DNA from: Nothopassalora personata
Taxonomy: Eukaryota > Ascomycota > Dothideomycetes > Mycosphaerellales > Mycosphaerellaceae
Length of the DNA stretch: 64,000 nucleotides
NCBI GenBank assembly: GCA_033816765.1
Contig: CM066288.1
Span: 2,356,001-2,420,000 of the forward strand
Direction of reading: 5' to 3'
Shown: piece by piece, positions 12,401-22,716 of the stretch
Layout of the letters: each line of letters opens with the position of its first letter
How positions within the stretch are numbered: position 1 is the first letter of the stretch
Program-made: the position numbers and the translations under genes
The notes under the pieces: model-generated
Told to the model about the DNA's origin: nothing
What the model saw: only the letters and a program-made list of their open reading frames with translations
The model's database searches: none

Positions 12401-13416
12401 TATAGGGTTTAAGTATCGACGCCTAGTACCCGGCTATCCTTTCCCTACGGGCGTACACCTTAGTAGTATTAGCCCTCTATCCGATGCCCTAGCGGGTTTA
12501 AAGTCTTAGAACGATAACGAAGTTATCCTTAATGCTAGAAAGTAGCTTAATGCTACGGTCCGCCTAGACTCGGAGCTCTTCTATAAGAAGATGTATAAGT
12601 AGCGCGTCCAAGCTATAAAATTAATAGATAAGTAGTTTAGCTTAGTTACTACTCTCGAGTAGATGTGCTTTATAAGCGAAGGGCGCGATAAGAGCTTCTT
12701 CCGTAACTACTATAGGAACTTTACTAACTAGCCGCTTAGGGACGCGTCTAATAAGACTAGTATTAGCTACGACAACGAGTAGGTCTAGATAAAGGAGTTG
12801 TGTAAGAATAAGTAGAACTAAGTAGTTAGTACGGATTTATAGGCTCCTAGTTTCTAGTTGATTTTCCGGCTATAGCTATAGCCTATAGGTACTAGGTTCT
12901 AGTTCTAATTCTAGTTCTGATTCTAGTTCTAGTTCTAGTTAATGCTTCGGGTACGGGTGCTTCTAGTCCTTAGATCTTACTTGTTTCTTATAGTTACTTA
13001 TCTTCCCTTAACTAACTTTCTAGCTACGCAATAGACTCGTCTTTAGATCTATTAGGTTACTAGTACTAACACTTACTTGTTTCATAAATAGCGTTCGCAT
13101 TATTCGACTATCTAGCCCGTTCGATTAATACTAACATAGCTACCTATTCCCTCGCTAGTTTTGTAGTATACGTTAACGTAGTACGACGGGCGCGGGTCGC
13201 GGTTATTAACGTTACTATTACGGTCTCTATTAAAAAAATCCTTTCGATCTTTATAAACTATCGCTAGTGGACCCTAGGATTGCCTAACATCTTATATGTT
13301 AAGCTAAATAATAGGGTGAGCCGTTATACTACTATAAGACTACCTTAGCTTATAGCGGCTAACTACGCTACCTATAGTGCCCGGGCTTACTGCTTTAGAA
13401 CCTAAGGATAGGTTCG
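9480..13416 (+). other. Unassigned 3' segment of the 12.1 kb element
   Basis: Between the integrase and the 3' LTR lie 3.9 kb that no standard gypsy domain explains. Frames on the plus strand stay open apart from TAG/TAA: about 10,100-10,735 (KRVKVLKDFYKGFEK, NREKTLRATLTRY, RRHRLAVYKDSLLYF) and about 12,390-12,830 (GFKYRRLVPGYPFP, SELFYKKMYK, GRDKSFFRNYYRNF). The readings are charged, helical-looking and lack long hydrophobic segments. I do not recognise them; a second capsid-like or accessory ORF is possible. A TTCTAG hexamer array lies at 12893-12941. Confidence 0.5.
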
Positions 13417-13431
13417 TAATAGGGGAGGATA
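13417..13431 (+). other. Polypurine tract of the 12.1 kb element
   Basis: The purine run TAATAGGGGAGGATA directly abuts the first base of the 3' LTR, where plus-strand priming would occur in an LTR retrotransposon. It supports the LTR boundary independently. Confidence 0.65.
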
Positions 13432-13801
13432 TATTAACGGCTAATAGGTTATGTTACCCTTAGGTTTAGCGGGGGTCCCTTAGGTCTAACTTGCCTTAAT
13501 TTCATTTTAGTTTAATTAGACATTTAGGTAAGCTAGTAGAACCTAGTATAGCTATTAAGATATATACTACGCAGTTAAGCATTGTAAGCGTAGCATTAAG
13601 GAAACAATTCAATTTATACCTCTCAAGTAGAGGGTATAGGGGTTTAAGTCCGCTAATCCTCTTATTTATCTAGCTACTACGCTACTCGTCACGTGACCTA
13701 ATTTCACGGTCCCGGGACCGGCAAATACCCCTACTTACATAAGCGCCGCTCTATACTACCACAACTTAGACAGGCCTACATAGGGTAGTTAGTAGACATT
13801 A
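13432..13801 (+). repeat. 3' LTR of the 12.1 kb element
   Basis: 370 bp partner of the repeat at 1686-2055, with the same length and only scattered, mostly transition differences. It is preceded by the polypurine tract and followed by the CTAG(T) target duplication at 13802-13806. A copy of the palindrome lies at 13701-13726. Confidence 0.87.
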
Positions 13802-14086
13802 CTAGTCTAAGGAATAATTGTACGTCCTTAACTGTTTTCGGTTCTAGCTATTCTCTAATTAACTATGTCTTCGTAGGGTCGATTGTTATCCCTATTGTAC
13901 TAATAATAAAGCCTAAGAATTTAACTTCTTTCTTATAAAATTCGCATTTCTCGGGTGCCGTCTTAAATCCTAATTACGTAAGTCGTTCGAAGACGTCCTA
14001 GACTTGTTTTACGTGTTCCTATAGGGATCCTTTTATATAGACTAGTATATCGTCTATGTAGGCGATAACGTATACGTCGAGTAGGT

Positions 14087-14449
14087 TATTACGGTTTTAA
14101 AGAACGACAGAAAGAAAGTCCCGTAAGACGCGTACTAGGAACATAGAAACTAGAAGATAAGGTCTAATCGCTTATACCTCTAACGCGATTAGGTTACGTA
14201 CGCGACCGTAGCAGACCTATATAGTCGAACACGTAAAGCTAGGCGACTAGACGACTAGACGACCGGTCGACTAGTTAAACAGTCGACTATAGAGCTAAGA
14301 CATAGCAATGTCTCCTTTATATTTAGGAACGCTAGAAACCCTTATAGTTCTAATGCGTTTAACTTATGTTACTATCTTACTAATTGGAATATACTTTTAT
14401 CCTAATTATTTATCTTCGCTTAGCTCGCTTTAGCCTCTCTAAAGAATAC
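14087..14449. repeat. Short dispersed repeat inserted in the outer RT gene
   Basis: An insertion of about 363 bp interrupts the outer RT frame between LRDLLDVY and VIAYIDDIL. The sequence CGTATACGTCGAGTAGGT occurs on both sides (14069-14086 and 14450-14467). A second copy lies inverted at 17696-17842, and a shorter diverged one in the same orientation at about 18028-18115. It contains short CTAGACGA-type tandem units near 14251. It could be a solo LTR or MITE; an 18 bp duplication is long for either. Confidence 0.6.
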
Positions 14450-16702
14450 CGTATACGTCGAGTAGGTCTCTAAGTGTTTTATTAATAAGGTCCTAGTAGG
14501 ATGTCGGTACGTTAGTTAATCCTATTAGCATAACTAAGAATTCGTAGAGTCCGTATCTTGTCCTAAAGGCGGTTTTCTATTCTTCTCCTTCTACTATTCG
14601 TATAGCGTAGAAGGCATCTCGTAGTTTAATCTTAGTGTACTAGTCTAATCCGGTTAATCTATCTTATGCTTCTTCGATGTTAGGTAGCGGGTATCGGTTC
14701 TTAATCGTAATCTCGTTTAACTTCCTATAGTCTTATACGAGTCGTAACTTCCGGCTTGCTTTTAGAATAAATATATATAGAGCTCCTATACTAGAGGTAG
14801 ATTTCCTTATCTATCCCTTAGCTAGTTTCTTCTTTAGCTATTCTCGTAGGGTCTATAGCTCTTTCTTAGACATTTAATATAGGGGTCCCTATAGAGGCTC
14901 TTTCCCTAGCTAAATGTTAATCTTATAATCCTATAAGCGGTGCTTAGGTAAGGCGGTTTTACCTCTTTCCTCTTTAAAGAGTCGCGACTACTTATAATAC
15001 TCCTTAGGAATACTTAACTCTAAGATGTTAGTATTCTTCGATAGTACGTTACTTCTATTACTTCTAGTAACTTTGTAACCCGGCGGCCCTACGCTAGTGT
15101 CTATCCCGGTCGAAGGTAGTTCTCGATTCCTTCTATTTGGCGTAAGCTCGAATGCGTTAAGCTATTTCCTTACCTTATCTACTATCGTCCGCTATCGATA
15201 CGTAGGCTAAATGTTAATAATGCAATCGTATTCCCTAAATATAAGTACTCCTTTTCTCTAGTCGATAACTAGATTATGCTTTCTTAACTAAGACATACCT
15301 AATACTATTTTATAACTAGCTATATTAGTAACATCTAAGGTAATATTCTCGTAGTACTATTAGATAGCTAGTAGTAATAGTATCGTCTCCTATTCTACGC
15401 TAGGTAACGATAATCCGTCTACCGCGATTAACTCGTAACCCTATTTCTTCTTTAGGATAGCTAACCCGTTTCTTCTTACGAAAGACTCGGAGATAAAATT
15501 CCCCGCTACTCCTAAGTTGATTATAACACTAGTCTTATATCCGTTAACGATTGCTTATGTCTAGAAAACTATGTTTAATGTCGATGCGTAAGCCTAAGTG
15601 TTATATAACTCTCTTTAGTCGCTTATTCCTAGGGAGCTAATCCTTTTCCCGAATAGTATATAGTTCGCTATGCTTCGTGCCTAGAGGCTTCGGCTAGAAC
15701 CTATAGCCCGTTACCCTATGTCTATACTTATAGTCTTTTACGTTCCTAGATCTTCTACGATTCTAAGTAGAGAGCCCGTACGTGCTATACTACTATTCGT
15801 AGTTTATTTAAGACAAAAGTTCCTACCGGTATTAGGTATCCGGTATCTGTTATTCGGCTCCCTATAGGTAGTCGTTCGATAAACGCTTTAGCTAAGTTCT
15901 CCGTATTACTTATAGTTAGGTAACCCTATACTATGCCCCTTATTGTATCGAGTATCTTGTCGAATTCGTTAGGGTTTAGGTATCGTTTCCCTAAGAACTT
16001 TAGTAGGATTTCTTCGTGCCTTCGTTAGAGGTAGATAATCAACTGATAGAGTTTCCTTAGCGCGTCTACCGTAAATGTGTATACTTCGTTTTCGTCGTCG
16101 GTGTCGCTCTCTTCTTCTTTAGATAAGTCCTCGCTTAACTCCTCCGGTACGTAATCTTCTTCGATAGTATCTAGTTCGTTTATTTATTGTTCCGGTACTA
16201 GTAACTAACGTCCGTTCTATTCTAGATCTTAGTTTTCTTTATTATTATTATCGAAGTAAGATTCGTCTATATCTACTTCTTAGAGCTTATTTCGTCCGTA
16301 TTAAGCTCCTAGGGTTCCCACTAGCTATCGTAGCTAGTACCCTACGCCTAACTTAGCGTCGTAGTAGGTTTAACACGAGTCCTAGTAATAGAATCGCTAG
16401 TAAAGGCTTCCGTAACCGTATCGAGATTCCTTCTTAACTTCGTAGTTAACTCCTCGTACTATTATACTAAACAATCTAATAGTCTTTAATTGTTAGTTAT
16501 TCGGTAGTAGTGTATGTTGTTAAATATAGTATCCTTCTCGTCCTTATAAGGGGTCTAGGAGAGTCGTCGTAACCCGGTTACTATCCTTCTCCTCTACTCT
16601 CTAGGTATAGTTAAATTGTCGGGGTCTAACACTACTCCTAGATTTGCCTACCTTTAGTTATATTATATTAAACTGCTCGCGGCGTACTATATTTTTACCG
16701 CG

Positions 16703-16744
16703 GTAATCCCGCGCTATGTAGCCTTCTCTACTATAGGTATAGTA
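16703..16744 (-). pseudogene. Gag zinc knuckle with every CCHC residue turned to tyrosine
   Basis: The minus-strand frame reads Y-Y-T-Y-S-R-E-G-Y-I-A-R-D-Y, which aligns with the CCHC knuckle spacing C-x2-C-x4-H-x4-C. All four metal ligands read Tyr. TGT/TGC to TAT/TAC and CAT/CAC to TAT/TAC are single RIP-type transitions, so the motif identifies both the domain and the mutational process. Confidence 0.75.
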
Positions 16745-17695
16745 TATAAGTTTTCCTTTTCCTTTAAAGGGGTTTCCGTAGCCCTTACTCTTATCGATCC
16801 TCCATCCCCGTTAGGTAACGTCTAGTTCTATTAGCTATAGTCTATAACAGGGCTAGCTTTATCGTAAGAATCTCCCCTTCGTAACGTATCCCCCTAAGGG
16901 TTTACGATCTAGAGTGTATCCTACTATGCCTCCTACTTTAGAGTTATATTTCTTTTCCTAGTACCGTTCCTAGAGCTAGTTATCGATGTCGATCGACGCC
17001 TTTATTAGCTCTTCGAGGTTAGTAATCGTTCCTCCGTATCTTATTAACTCGTCCTTAATAGAGTCCTTAAGCCTACGTCGGAACATAGTTATTAACGCCG
17101 TCTAGTCCTATCCGGTAATCTGTCTGTATTCTTCGAATTTAGCGGTATACTCTAAAGTAGATATTTTCTACTTTAGGTATTAAATATTCTGTATAGCCTA
17201 TTAGACTTCGTTCGAGGTTCTAAAGATTAACTTTATCTTATCTTTAAATAGGGTGTAGCTCCTAAACATTCCGGTAGGGTCTAGTCGTCCTATACCTTTA
17301 AGGTATTCCTTAAGGTAAGGTTTAATCTAGTTCTACGCGCTTCCGCGAAGGAACGTAATAGCAAAGATAGTTCTTTTATTAGCATCGACTAGGTTAAATA
17401 TAAGATATATATCTATCTAATTAACCTAGTCGTTAAACTTAGCCCTGTCTCTATAGAAGAGGTCTAGCTTAGTAGCCTTAACGTCGTTCTTCCTTAGAGT
17501 AGGCTCGTTATCGTTATTAGACTTATCGTCCTTCGTAGTAGTCTATCGTAGTAGCGTACGGCGGATGCTTCCTACTTCGCTAAGGGCGGGTATTCCCCTA
17601 CTAGCTACTTAAGTAGCGCTTATCCTAAGGGCGTTTAAAGTGTTATATCTCGTTCTAGGGCTAGTCTTAAAAGAGAGATAAATTAAGTTACGTAG

Positions 17696-17995
17696 CGGTA
17701 TTCTTTAGAGAGGCTAAAGCAAGCTAAGCGAAGATAAATAATTAGGATAAGAGTGTATTCCAATTAGTGAGATAGTAACATAAGTTAAACGTATCGAAAC
17801 TATAAGGGATTCTTGGCGTTCCTAAATATAAAGGAGATTCGTAGATCTCGGTAATTAGTCTAATTATTCTAAGTATAAGCAGTCTAATTAGTCTAAGAAT
17901 AAGTAGTCTAGTCGCCCTAAGTCTAAGCGCTTAGGTAGGATAAGTTACGTACTCGTCTCGTTATTATAATTCTATGGTCTATAGGAATTATTCCG
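17696..17995. repeat. Inverted second copy of the 14087 repeat
   Basis: About 147 bp (17696-17842) is the reverse complement of 14305-14451, at roughly 90% identity by eye. The rest diverges into tandem units of TAGTCTAATTAGTCTAAG type. It lies upstream of the outer gag region. Confidence 0.6.
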
Positions 17996-18269
17996 TAATA
18001 GTAATCTATAAGTATAGTAATACTATCTTCTTTATATTTAGGAACGCTAACAATCCCCTATGGTTTCGAGGCGTTTAACTTACTATTTAATATTACTATT
18101 TAGAATATACTATAACCTAACCTCTACTATATTATCTCTTAAGTCTTTATAAGACTAAGATAACTACTGCTTTATTTATCTCCCTCGACGTCTTATCGGC
18201 CCGAGAACAAAACCAATTAAGCTTGTCTTCTTAACTTGTAATATTATTAGGTTATACTAAACCTAACAT

Positions 18270-18342
18270 TACAATCTCTACTCCCCTACTAAGTGCTTTT
18301 TTACTACCCTAATCTAAATTAAAGGCTACTTCGTAGCCTATT
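18270..18342 (+). repeat. Direct repeat copy 1 with GGCTAC/GTAGCC hairpin
   Basis: About 73 bp, repeated at 18706-18778 with few differences. Both copies end in GGCTACTTCGTAGCCTATTA, a 6 bp stem with a 3 nt loop. Between them, a shorter element starting TAATAGCCTATCTTA is itself repeated at 18373 and 18501. The arrangement suggests a decayed small LTR or MITE pair. Confidence 0.6.
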
Positions 18343-18705
18343 AAAAAATAAAATAATCTATTTAGAATATCTTAATAGCCTATCTTACGCGGATTTACGC
18401 GAGGATTCCGAATCCGGCCTTTTTTTCAATCCGACAGTTAGTAAGATATTATATATTAGACTTTAGCGTTAGGTTTAAAGTCTTACTAATATAAACCTTT
18501 TAATAGCCTATCTTATATAGATTTACGCGAGGATTCCGAATCCGGTCTTTTCTTTACGATCCGACTACCCGTTAGCGAGATAACTATATATCTACGCTCG
18601 ATAGCTAGAAAGCGAGGTTTAAAGTTCCCCGGATATAGGTCTAGCTTATCGATAACGAAGCAACTAATTAATACCCCTAAAAATGCTTACGAGATTTAAG
18701 CTAAT

Positions 18706-18778
18706 TACAATCCCTATTCCCTTACTAAGTGTTTTTTCACTACCCTATCCGAATTGAAGGCTACTTCGTAGCCTATTA
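18706..18778 (+). repeat. Direct repeat copy 2 with GGCTAC/GTAGCC hairpin
   Basis: Partner of 18270-18342. This copy keeps TTCACTACC and GAATTGAAGG where the first has TTTACTACC and AAATTAAAGG, so it is slightly less RIP-mutated. Confidence 0.6.
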
Positions 18779-18779
18779 G

Positions 18780-20590
18780 TACCGGGGTAGTAGGAGATTA
18801 CGTTCCTAAGAAGCGTTTTAGGGATAGGAAATAGAGGTAACCTAGGGCAGCTAGCACGGGCTCCGGTAGGGCTTAAAATAGCCCCCGAAGTTCGGCCGAT
18901 GTCCCGACCTCCTATCCCCTCTATATGCTAATCGACTATCTACTAACTATCTACCTCCTATAACGACGACGACGACACCTATTAGCAAGCCTTATAACGC
19001 TTAAGATAAGGACACTTAACGCTTATAACTTAGCTATATAGCTACAACTTACTTACTTATAATAAGCCTTGCTTATAAGGTACCTAAATTAACTTACTTA
19101 TTAGCTAGTCTTTTAGACGAGACTTTTTATGTAGGGGGTAATAAACTACTAGCGGCTATAGTAGTGCTGTTTGCTTTAGCGGTCTAATACCCGGGAGGAG
19201 AGAGTAGAGCGGAGTAGAAGTGAAGAATAAATAGGAGGGGCTAGGAGAAGGGAGTTAGGGGAGAGGAAGAAATTTAAGATAGAGTTTAGACTAGGGGAAT
19301 ATAGGGATTCTATAGAAGGTTGAATAATAGAGACTTTGTATAAACATCGGCGCGCTATACATCCGTCTTTTACGGTTCGGCGAGGCTAATAGGAGTTACG
19401 TCTTCCGAAGATGATCTAAGTGCCGTCGCTACGGACGGCAGTTCATTAATTATAACCGCTAGGCTTAGCGAGGTCTAGAAACTCTTAAATAGCAGTATCT
19501 CGAAGAGGCAAGAGGCAACTAGGCGCGCTGTTATGCCGAAGAATAGCACAACCGACACGGAAGTTATATATACTAGTATTAACTACCCTATAAAATATAG
19601 AGGCACATAACGCTAGCTTATATACTATACTAGAAGAGAAGTAGGACAGTACACTTTTAGAGCTAAAAGACTACCGCGAATTATTAGTCCTACGTTACTC
19701 TATAAGCCTATCGACTAGCTTAGCCTCGCTCTATACCTAAGGGATATAGAGGCTGTGCGATGCTTAAACTAGATAAAGATCTAAAGGCGAGTACGTAAAA
19801 TACGTCGTACAGCTACGATACGGCGTATAAATTATAACTTGAAGGGACTAATCGTAGTAATTAAACCGCGGCTTGCTCGGTTTTATTATAGTTCGAAGTT
19901 AAGCTACTACTACATACGAGCTACTCCGGCGACGTAGTCTTAGCTTGTCCGACCGCCTAACTCGCGAGGTAGAGTCGTATAGGTTACGATGTCTACTATT
20001 ATTAAAGAGCTATAACGAAATAATAGTATCTCGTAGACTTTATAAGACCTAGGAAAATAGGCCGAATACTAACGACTAAGTAGACTTGTACTATTAACTA
20101 GGTAAATTAACTAAAGGAGGCAATATCTAGGCAACTTTTAGGCCGGCATCTAACATAGTCGTAAAAGTTCTATATTCTACAACTCTGCTCTAATTGATTC
20201 GAGGAAAACGACTTTTATTAGCCCTTAACCTTCTAAGGGGAGCTATAAAAGTATAGGGTACGAGGTCCTACAATTTGCTATTGAACCTTAAAGCCTAGGC
20301 TGATTTTAAGTACTTTAAAGCTAAGATATAGCTACATAAGGATAGTGCCTTCTACAAAAATCGTACCTAGTCGTTAGTAAAAGGCTATCTAGTCGTTAGC
20401 TACTGCCGCGAAATAGGGGTTGGGTTCATTAGGGGCATTATACTCGCTAGAAGAAGACCGGTGACATGCTAACACTAAAGACGTAAGTACACTTCGCGAT
20501 AAGGGTAAGGCTCTAAGATAACATCTTAGAAGGTTCTTAGCTAATGTCTTAGATCGTAGAGAGCACTGCTAAAAAGCGTATATGCACTGA
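18780..20590. other. RIP-mutated intergenic or unidentified repeat DNA
   Basis: No reading frame in either direction gave a recognisable domain. Visible structure: a CGAC tetra-repeat near 18965, a purine-rich stretch at 19190-19275, and a 7 bp stem hairpin at 19421-19440 (TGCCGTC/GACGGCA, 6 nt loop). CA and TG remain scarce, so it probably belongs to decayed repeats. Confidence 0.5.
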
Positions 20591-20704
20591 ATATATAAGA
20601 ACGACTTACTACGCCTTCATAACACACAATTGATAATAAGACAAAAACTTCGATTATAAGACAAAACTTCAATCACAAGACAGAACTCCACGCAAACGAC
20701 AACT
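20454..20704 (+). promoter_or_regulatory. Shared promoter cassette of the secreted-protein family, copy A
   Basis: The block begins AGACCGGTGA, then ACACTAAAGACGTAAG, TTCGCGATAA, AATGTCTTAGA and an A-rich leader ending GACAACTATG. The same ordered blocks precede copy B (from 22211), copy C (from 23000) and copy D (from 27694), so the duplicated unit included promoter and leader. Confidence 0.6.
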
Positions 20705-21006
20705 ATGAAATTCCTCGCGGTCTTGCTATTTGCATCACTCTCTATAGCGACATCTCTATACTACAATGCTGGCACGAAGGGCGATGGATCATGCGAGGAG
20801 ATTGGCTAATATACCTTTTGTGTAAGTCGATCGTTAAGGAAATAGATACAGATAACGCATCTGTATTACTAGCATCTACTAGTGTCACTAACACGGGTAC
20901 TTTATAGTGCTCACCTACGTAAAGCGCGGGCTTTTCGATTATAAGAGAAGTCTCTAAACGCGTTCCTAGGACATGTGCAGGAGGATCCCCGTTTTGTGCT
21001 GCTTAA
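20705..21006 (+). pseudogene. Small secreted cysteine-rich protein, copy A (broken)
   Basis: Two exons (20705-20821, 20908-21006) with the same layout as the intact copy D: a signal-peptide start (MKFLAVLLFASLS), a cysteine-bearing first exon ending in a Cys codon, an intron starting GTAAGT and ending TATAG, and a second exon starting with a Cys codon. There is an in-frame TAA near the end of exon 1, where related copies have a tryptophan or histidine region, and another TAA five codons into exon 2. Both fit CA/TG to TA changes. It lies next to the RIP-saturated block. Confidence 0.75.
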
Positions 21007-21254
21007 GACGTAAGAGATAGGGTTAGGGCAAGATATAGCACTACATTTGAACCTCAAGTACAAGATCAGCTGCAGGTGGAGCTAGGGCGAGGGACTGTTA
21101 CTCCTTGTAGTCCTATTTAGTTGGAGCGAGTAGGTCCGTGCCCGCACAATCGGTTATATAGACTACTTTCTCCCTTCGAAAGTTACCTTTCATTAATACA
21201 CCTTGTACTATACATCAAGTTATCTTACGATCGGCATCCTAACTTGAAGTGAAC

Positions 21255-21330
21255 AGATCATAGGTCCGTGCCTGTGCACAAGCTGGTTATATAGCGGTCT
21301 TTCTTCCACCTTCGTAGATAACACAATTGA
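21255..21330 (+). repeat. Duplicated downstream block, copy 1
   Basis: The sequence from TAGGTCCGTGCC through GCACAAGCTGGTTATATA to TCTTTCTTCC recurs at 22033-22110, with weaker versions at 21130 and 22815. These blocks follow the family genes and are part of the tandem duplication. Confidence 0.55.
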
Positions 21331-21359
21331 GACACACACTCCACACATTAAGTGGTTAT

Positions 21360-21900
21360 GCGCCCTCACGCACTTCTGTACGACCTCCCTTCCTCATAAT
21401 CTTTACCGTCACCGTCGCTTGAACCACTAACCAACTTAAGAAGTAGGGGGTTTGCGACACCATAAACAACACCAGATCCGAAAGACAGGCTACTCAAGAT
21501 CTTGCAAACTTGGCCACCGCCAACACGAGCTACACTGTAAACAATTTGAAGGCGAATAGCAGCAACTACGCGACTTGTAGCGCCGGCACGCAAGCGAGTA
21601 TGCTAGTCGATTCACCTCAGTAAGTCAACTTCGTAATCACCGAGGCCTTCACTTCTGCATATAACCAGGCAAATGGTAAATGGCAATTCTGAACACACCT
21701 ACACCTGCACCCATACCTACACTTATATCGGAATACACCCACACTCACACCCACATCCACACCTACACCTACAAACACACCTGCAACCACACCTACATCT
21801 GAAGACCTACAACGCCTAAGAAGCAGGGTTGAACAACGCCTAACAAGCAGGGTTAAGAGCAACACCTGAAAAGTAGGGTTGGTGTTTGAATTGGACTACA
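21360..21900 (+). pseudogene. Decayed secreted/Thr-Pro-rich protein fragment
   Basis: Plus-strand frames read DLANLATANTSYTVNNLKAN, then NYATCSAGTQASMLVDSP, a TAA, and VNFVITEAFTSAYNQANG. After a frame change comes a Thr/Pro repeat (TPTLTPTSTPTPTNTPATTP) encoded by a CACACCTACACC-type minisatellite at 21690-21790. This looks like the C-terminal part of a secreted protein with a Thr/Pro-rich stalk. I do not recognise the family. It has stops and at least one frameshift. Confidence 0.4.
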
Positions 21901-22032
21901 AACAACACCACGTGCAGAAAGCAGGGGGTGCGGCAGCCGAACTAAATGAATAAATAGCGTTGCTTCGAATACATACACTCACCTACGTGCGACAGCATGT
22001 GACAGGCACGAGAAGGTGGCTTGAAGTCAATA

Positions 22033-22110
22033 GGTTATAGGTCCGTGCCGTGCACAAGCTGGTTATATATTGGTCTTTCTTCCTTCGTAAACCTTACAAA
22101 ATTGTGGTAC
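22033..22110 (+). repeat. Duplicated downstream block, copy 2
   Basis: Near-identical to 21255-21330 (TAGGTCCGTGCCGTGCACAAG, then GGTTATATATTGGTCTTTC). Confidence 0.55.
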
Positions 22111-22382
22111 ACCCTACACATCTAGTGTTTCACGGTACGCGCGCGTAGCGCGATACTACTATAATAGTATACCTTACTAAGCGCTACCGTAGCACTATGC
22201 TCGCGATAAGAAGACCGGTGAGATACCCACATTATAGGCAAGTAAGTTTCGCGGGAAGAATGAGGGATTTATTTGCTAATGTCTTAGGTTGTAACGACTA
22301 CTTCTACAAGGCTCCTCGCCGTGCCTTTCCTACAGACAGTTTACAATGAGCACAAAAACAGACCTCGACGCAGACATCAACA

Positions 22383-22716
22383 ATGAGATTCCTCGCGCTT
22401 CTACTATCTATAACACTTTCCTCCGCGCAGGATGACGTATGGTGCGTGCAATGATGGCACGGACGGTGATGGAACGTGCGAGTCGAATTCCGAATGGACC
22501 TTTTGTGTAAGTCGAACGTCGAGGAAATGGAGACTAGCATTTCTTAGCAATACTAATATATTTTCTATATAGTGCACGAACAATCAAAGCGCGGACTTCC
22601 CGATCTTTAGAAAAGCCACCCTCAACGTCGCGGAAGAAAATAGCACGTGGCAAGGAGGTTTTCCCTGTGTCAGCAACAACACTGCTGGGTGGCAATACTG
22701 TGCTCCAGAGTCGTAA
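22383..22716 (+). pseudogene. Small secreted cysteine-rich protein, copy B (frameshifted)
   Basis: Exon 1 (22383-22506) starts MRFLALLLSITLSSAQ, a good signal peptide, but is 124 nt long, one base out of frame. The mature part (GACNDG, then GDGTCESN, ending in a Cys codon) is read only in the next frame. The intron (22507-22572) is intact, with GTAAGT, a TACTAAT branch site and TATAG. Exon 2 (22573-22716) is fully open, 47 codons starting with Cys, with two further cysteines. The single lesion is therefore an indel between signal peptide and mature part. A sequencing error could also explain it. Confidence 0.75.

Larger units (their letters stand above)
1686..13801 (+). mobile_element. Complete nested LTR retrotransposon, 12.1 kb, Ty3/gypsy type, RIP-inactivated
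   Basis: Two 370 bp direct repeats (1686-2055 and 13432-13801) bound this element. CTAG(T) lies just outside both ends (1682-1686 and 13802-13806), and a polypurine tract AATAGGGGAGGATA directly precedes the 3' repeat. The LTR ends read TA...TA, as expected if TG...CA ends were RIP-mutated. The internal order is gag (from 2393), protease (about 5150), RT/RNase H (6300-7700) and integrase (7900-9000), which defines Ty3/gypsy. A further 3.9 kb (9480-13430) has only weak ORF traces. The host sequence it splits is the minus-strand gypsy RT/RNase H gene: removing this element plus one target duplication restores the flow from VQLFLRL into the RNase H region. CpA to TpA decay has destroyed all frames. 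Confidence 0.88.
13802..17690 (-). mobile_element. Outer Ty3/gypsy relic, gag-protease-RT half (RIP-mutated)
   Basis: This is the upstream half of the minus-strand element whose RNase H and integrase are at 1-1681. From high to low coordinates: a gag zinc knuckle (16703-16744), a protease around 15,430-15,560 (VIINLGVAGNFISESF, with the catalytic aspartate changed to asparagine), and RT with the box VIAYIDDILVYIKGSL (about 14,030-14,080), then EKCEFYKKEVKFLGFIIS and PKTVKDVQLFLRL, running straight into the insertion at 13801. A 363 bp repeat interrupts the RT at 14087. The 5' LTR is not clearly delimited. Confidence 0.82.

Noticed and set aside
1..20600. Use of TAG as a sense codon (alternative genetic code) in the open frames of the left block
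   Set aside because: TAG/TAA fall at conserved Gln and Trp sites together with Cys/His to Tyr and Asp to Asn changes, which RIP explains; nearby genes use TAG as an ord­inary stop.
21690..21790. Possible CRISPR-like or telomeric repeat array (CACACCTACACC units)
   Set aside because: Unit length and spacing are irregular, and it reads as a Thr/Pro-coding minisatellite; CRISPR is not expected in fungi, and it is not a TTAGGG-type telomere.
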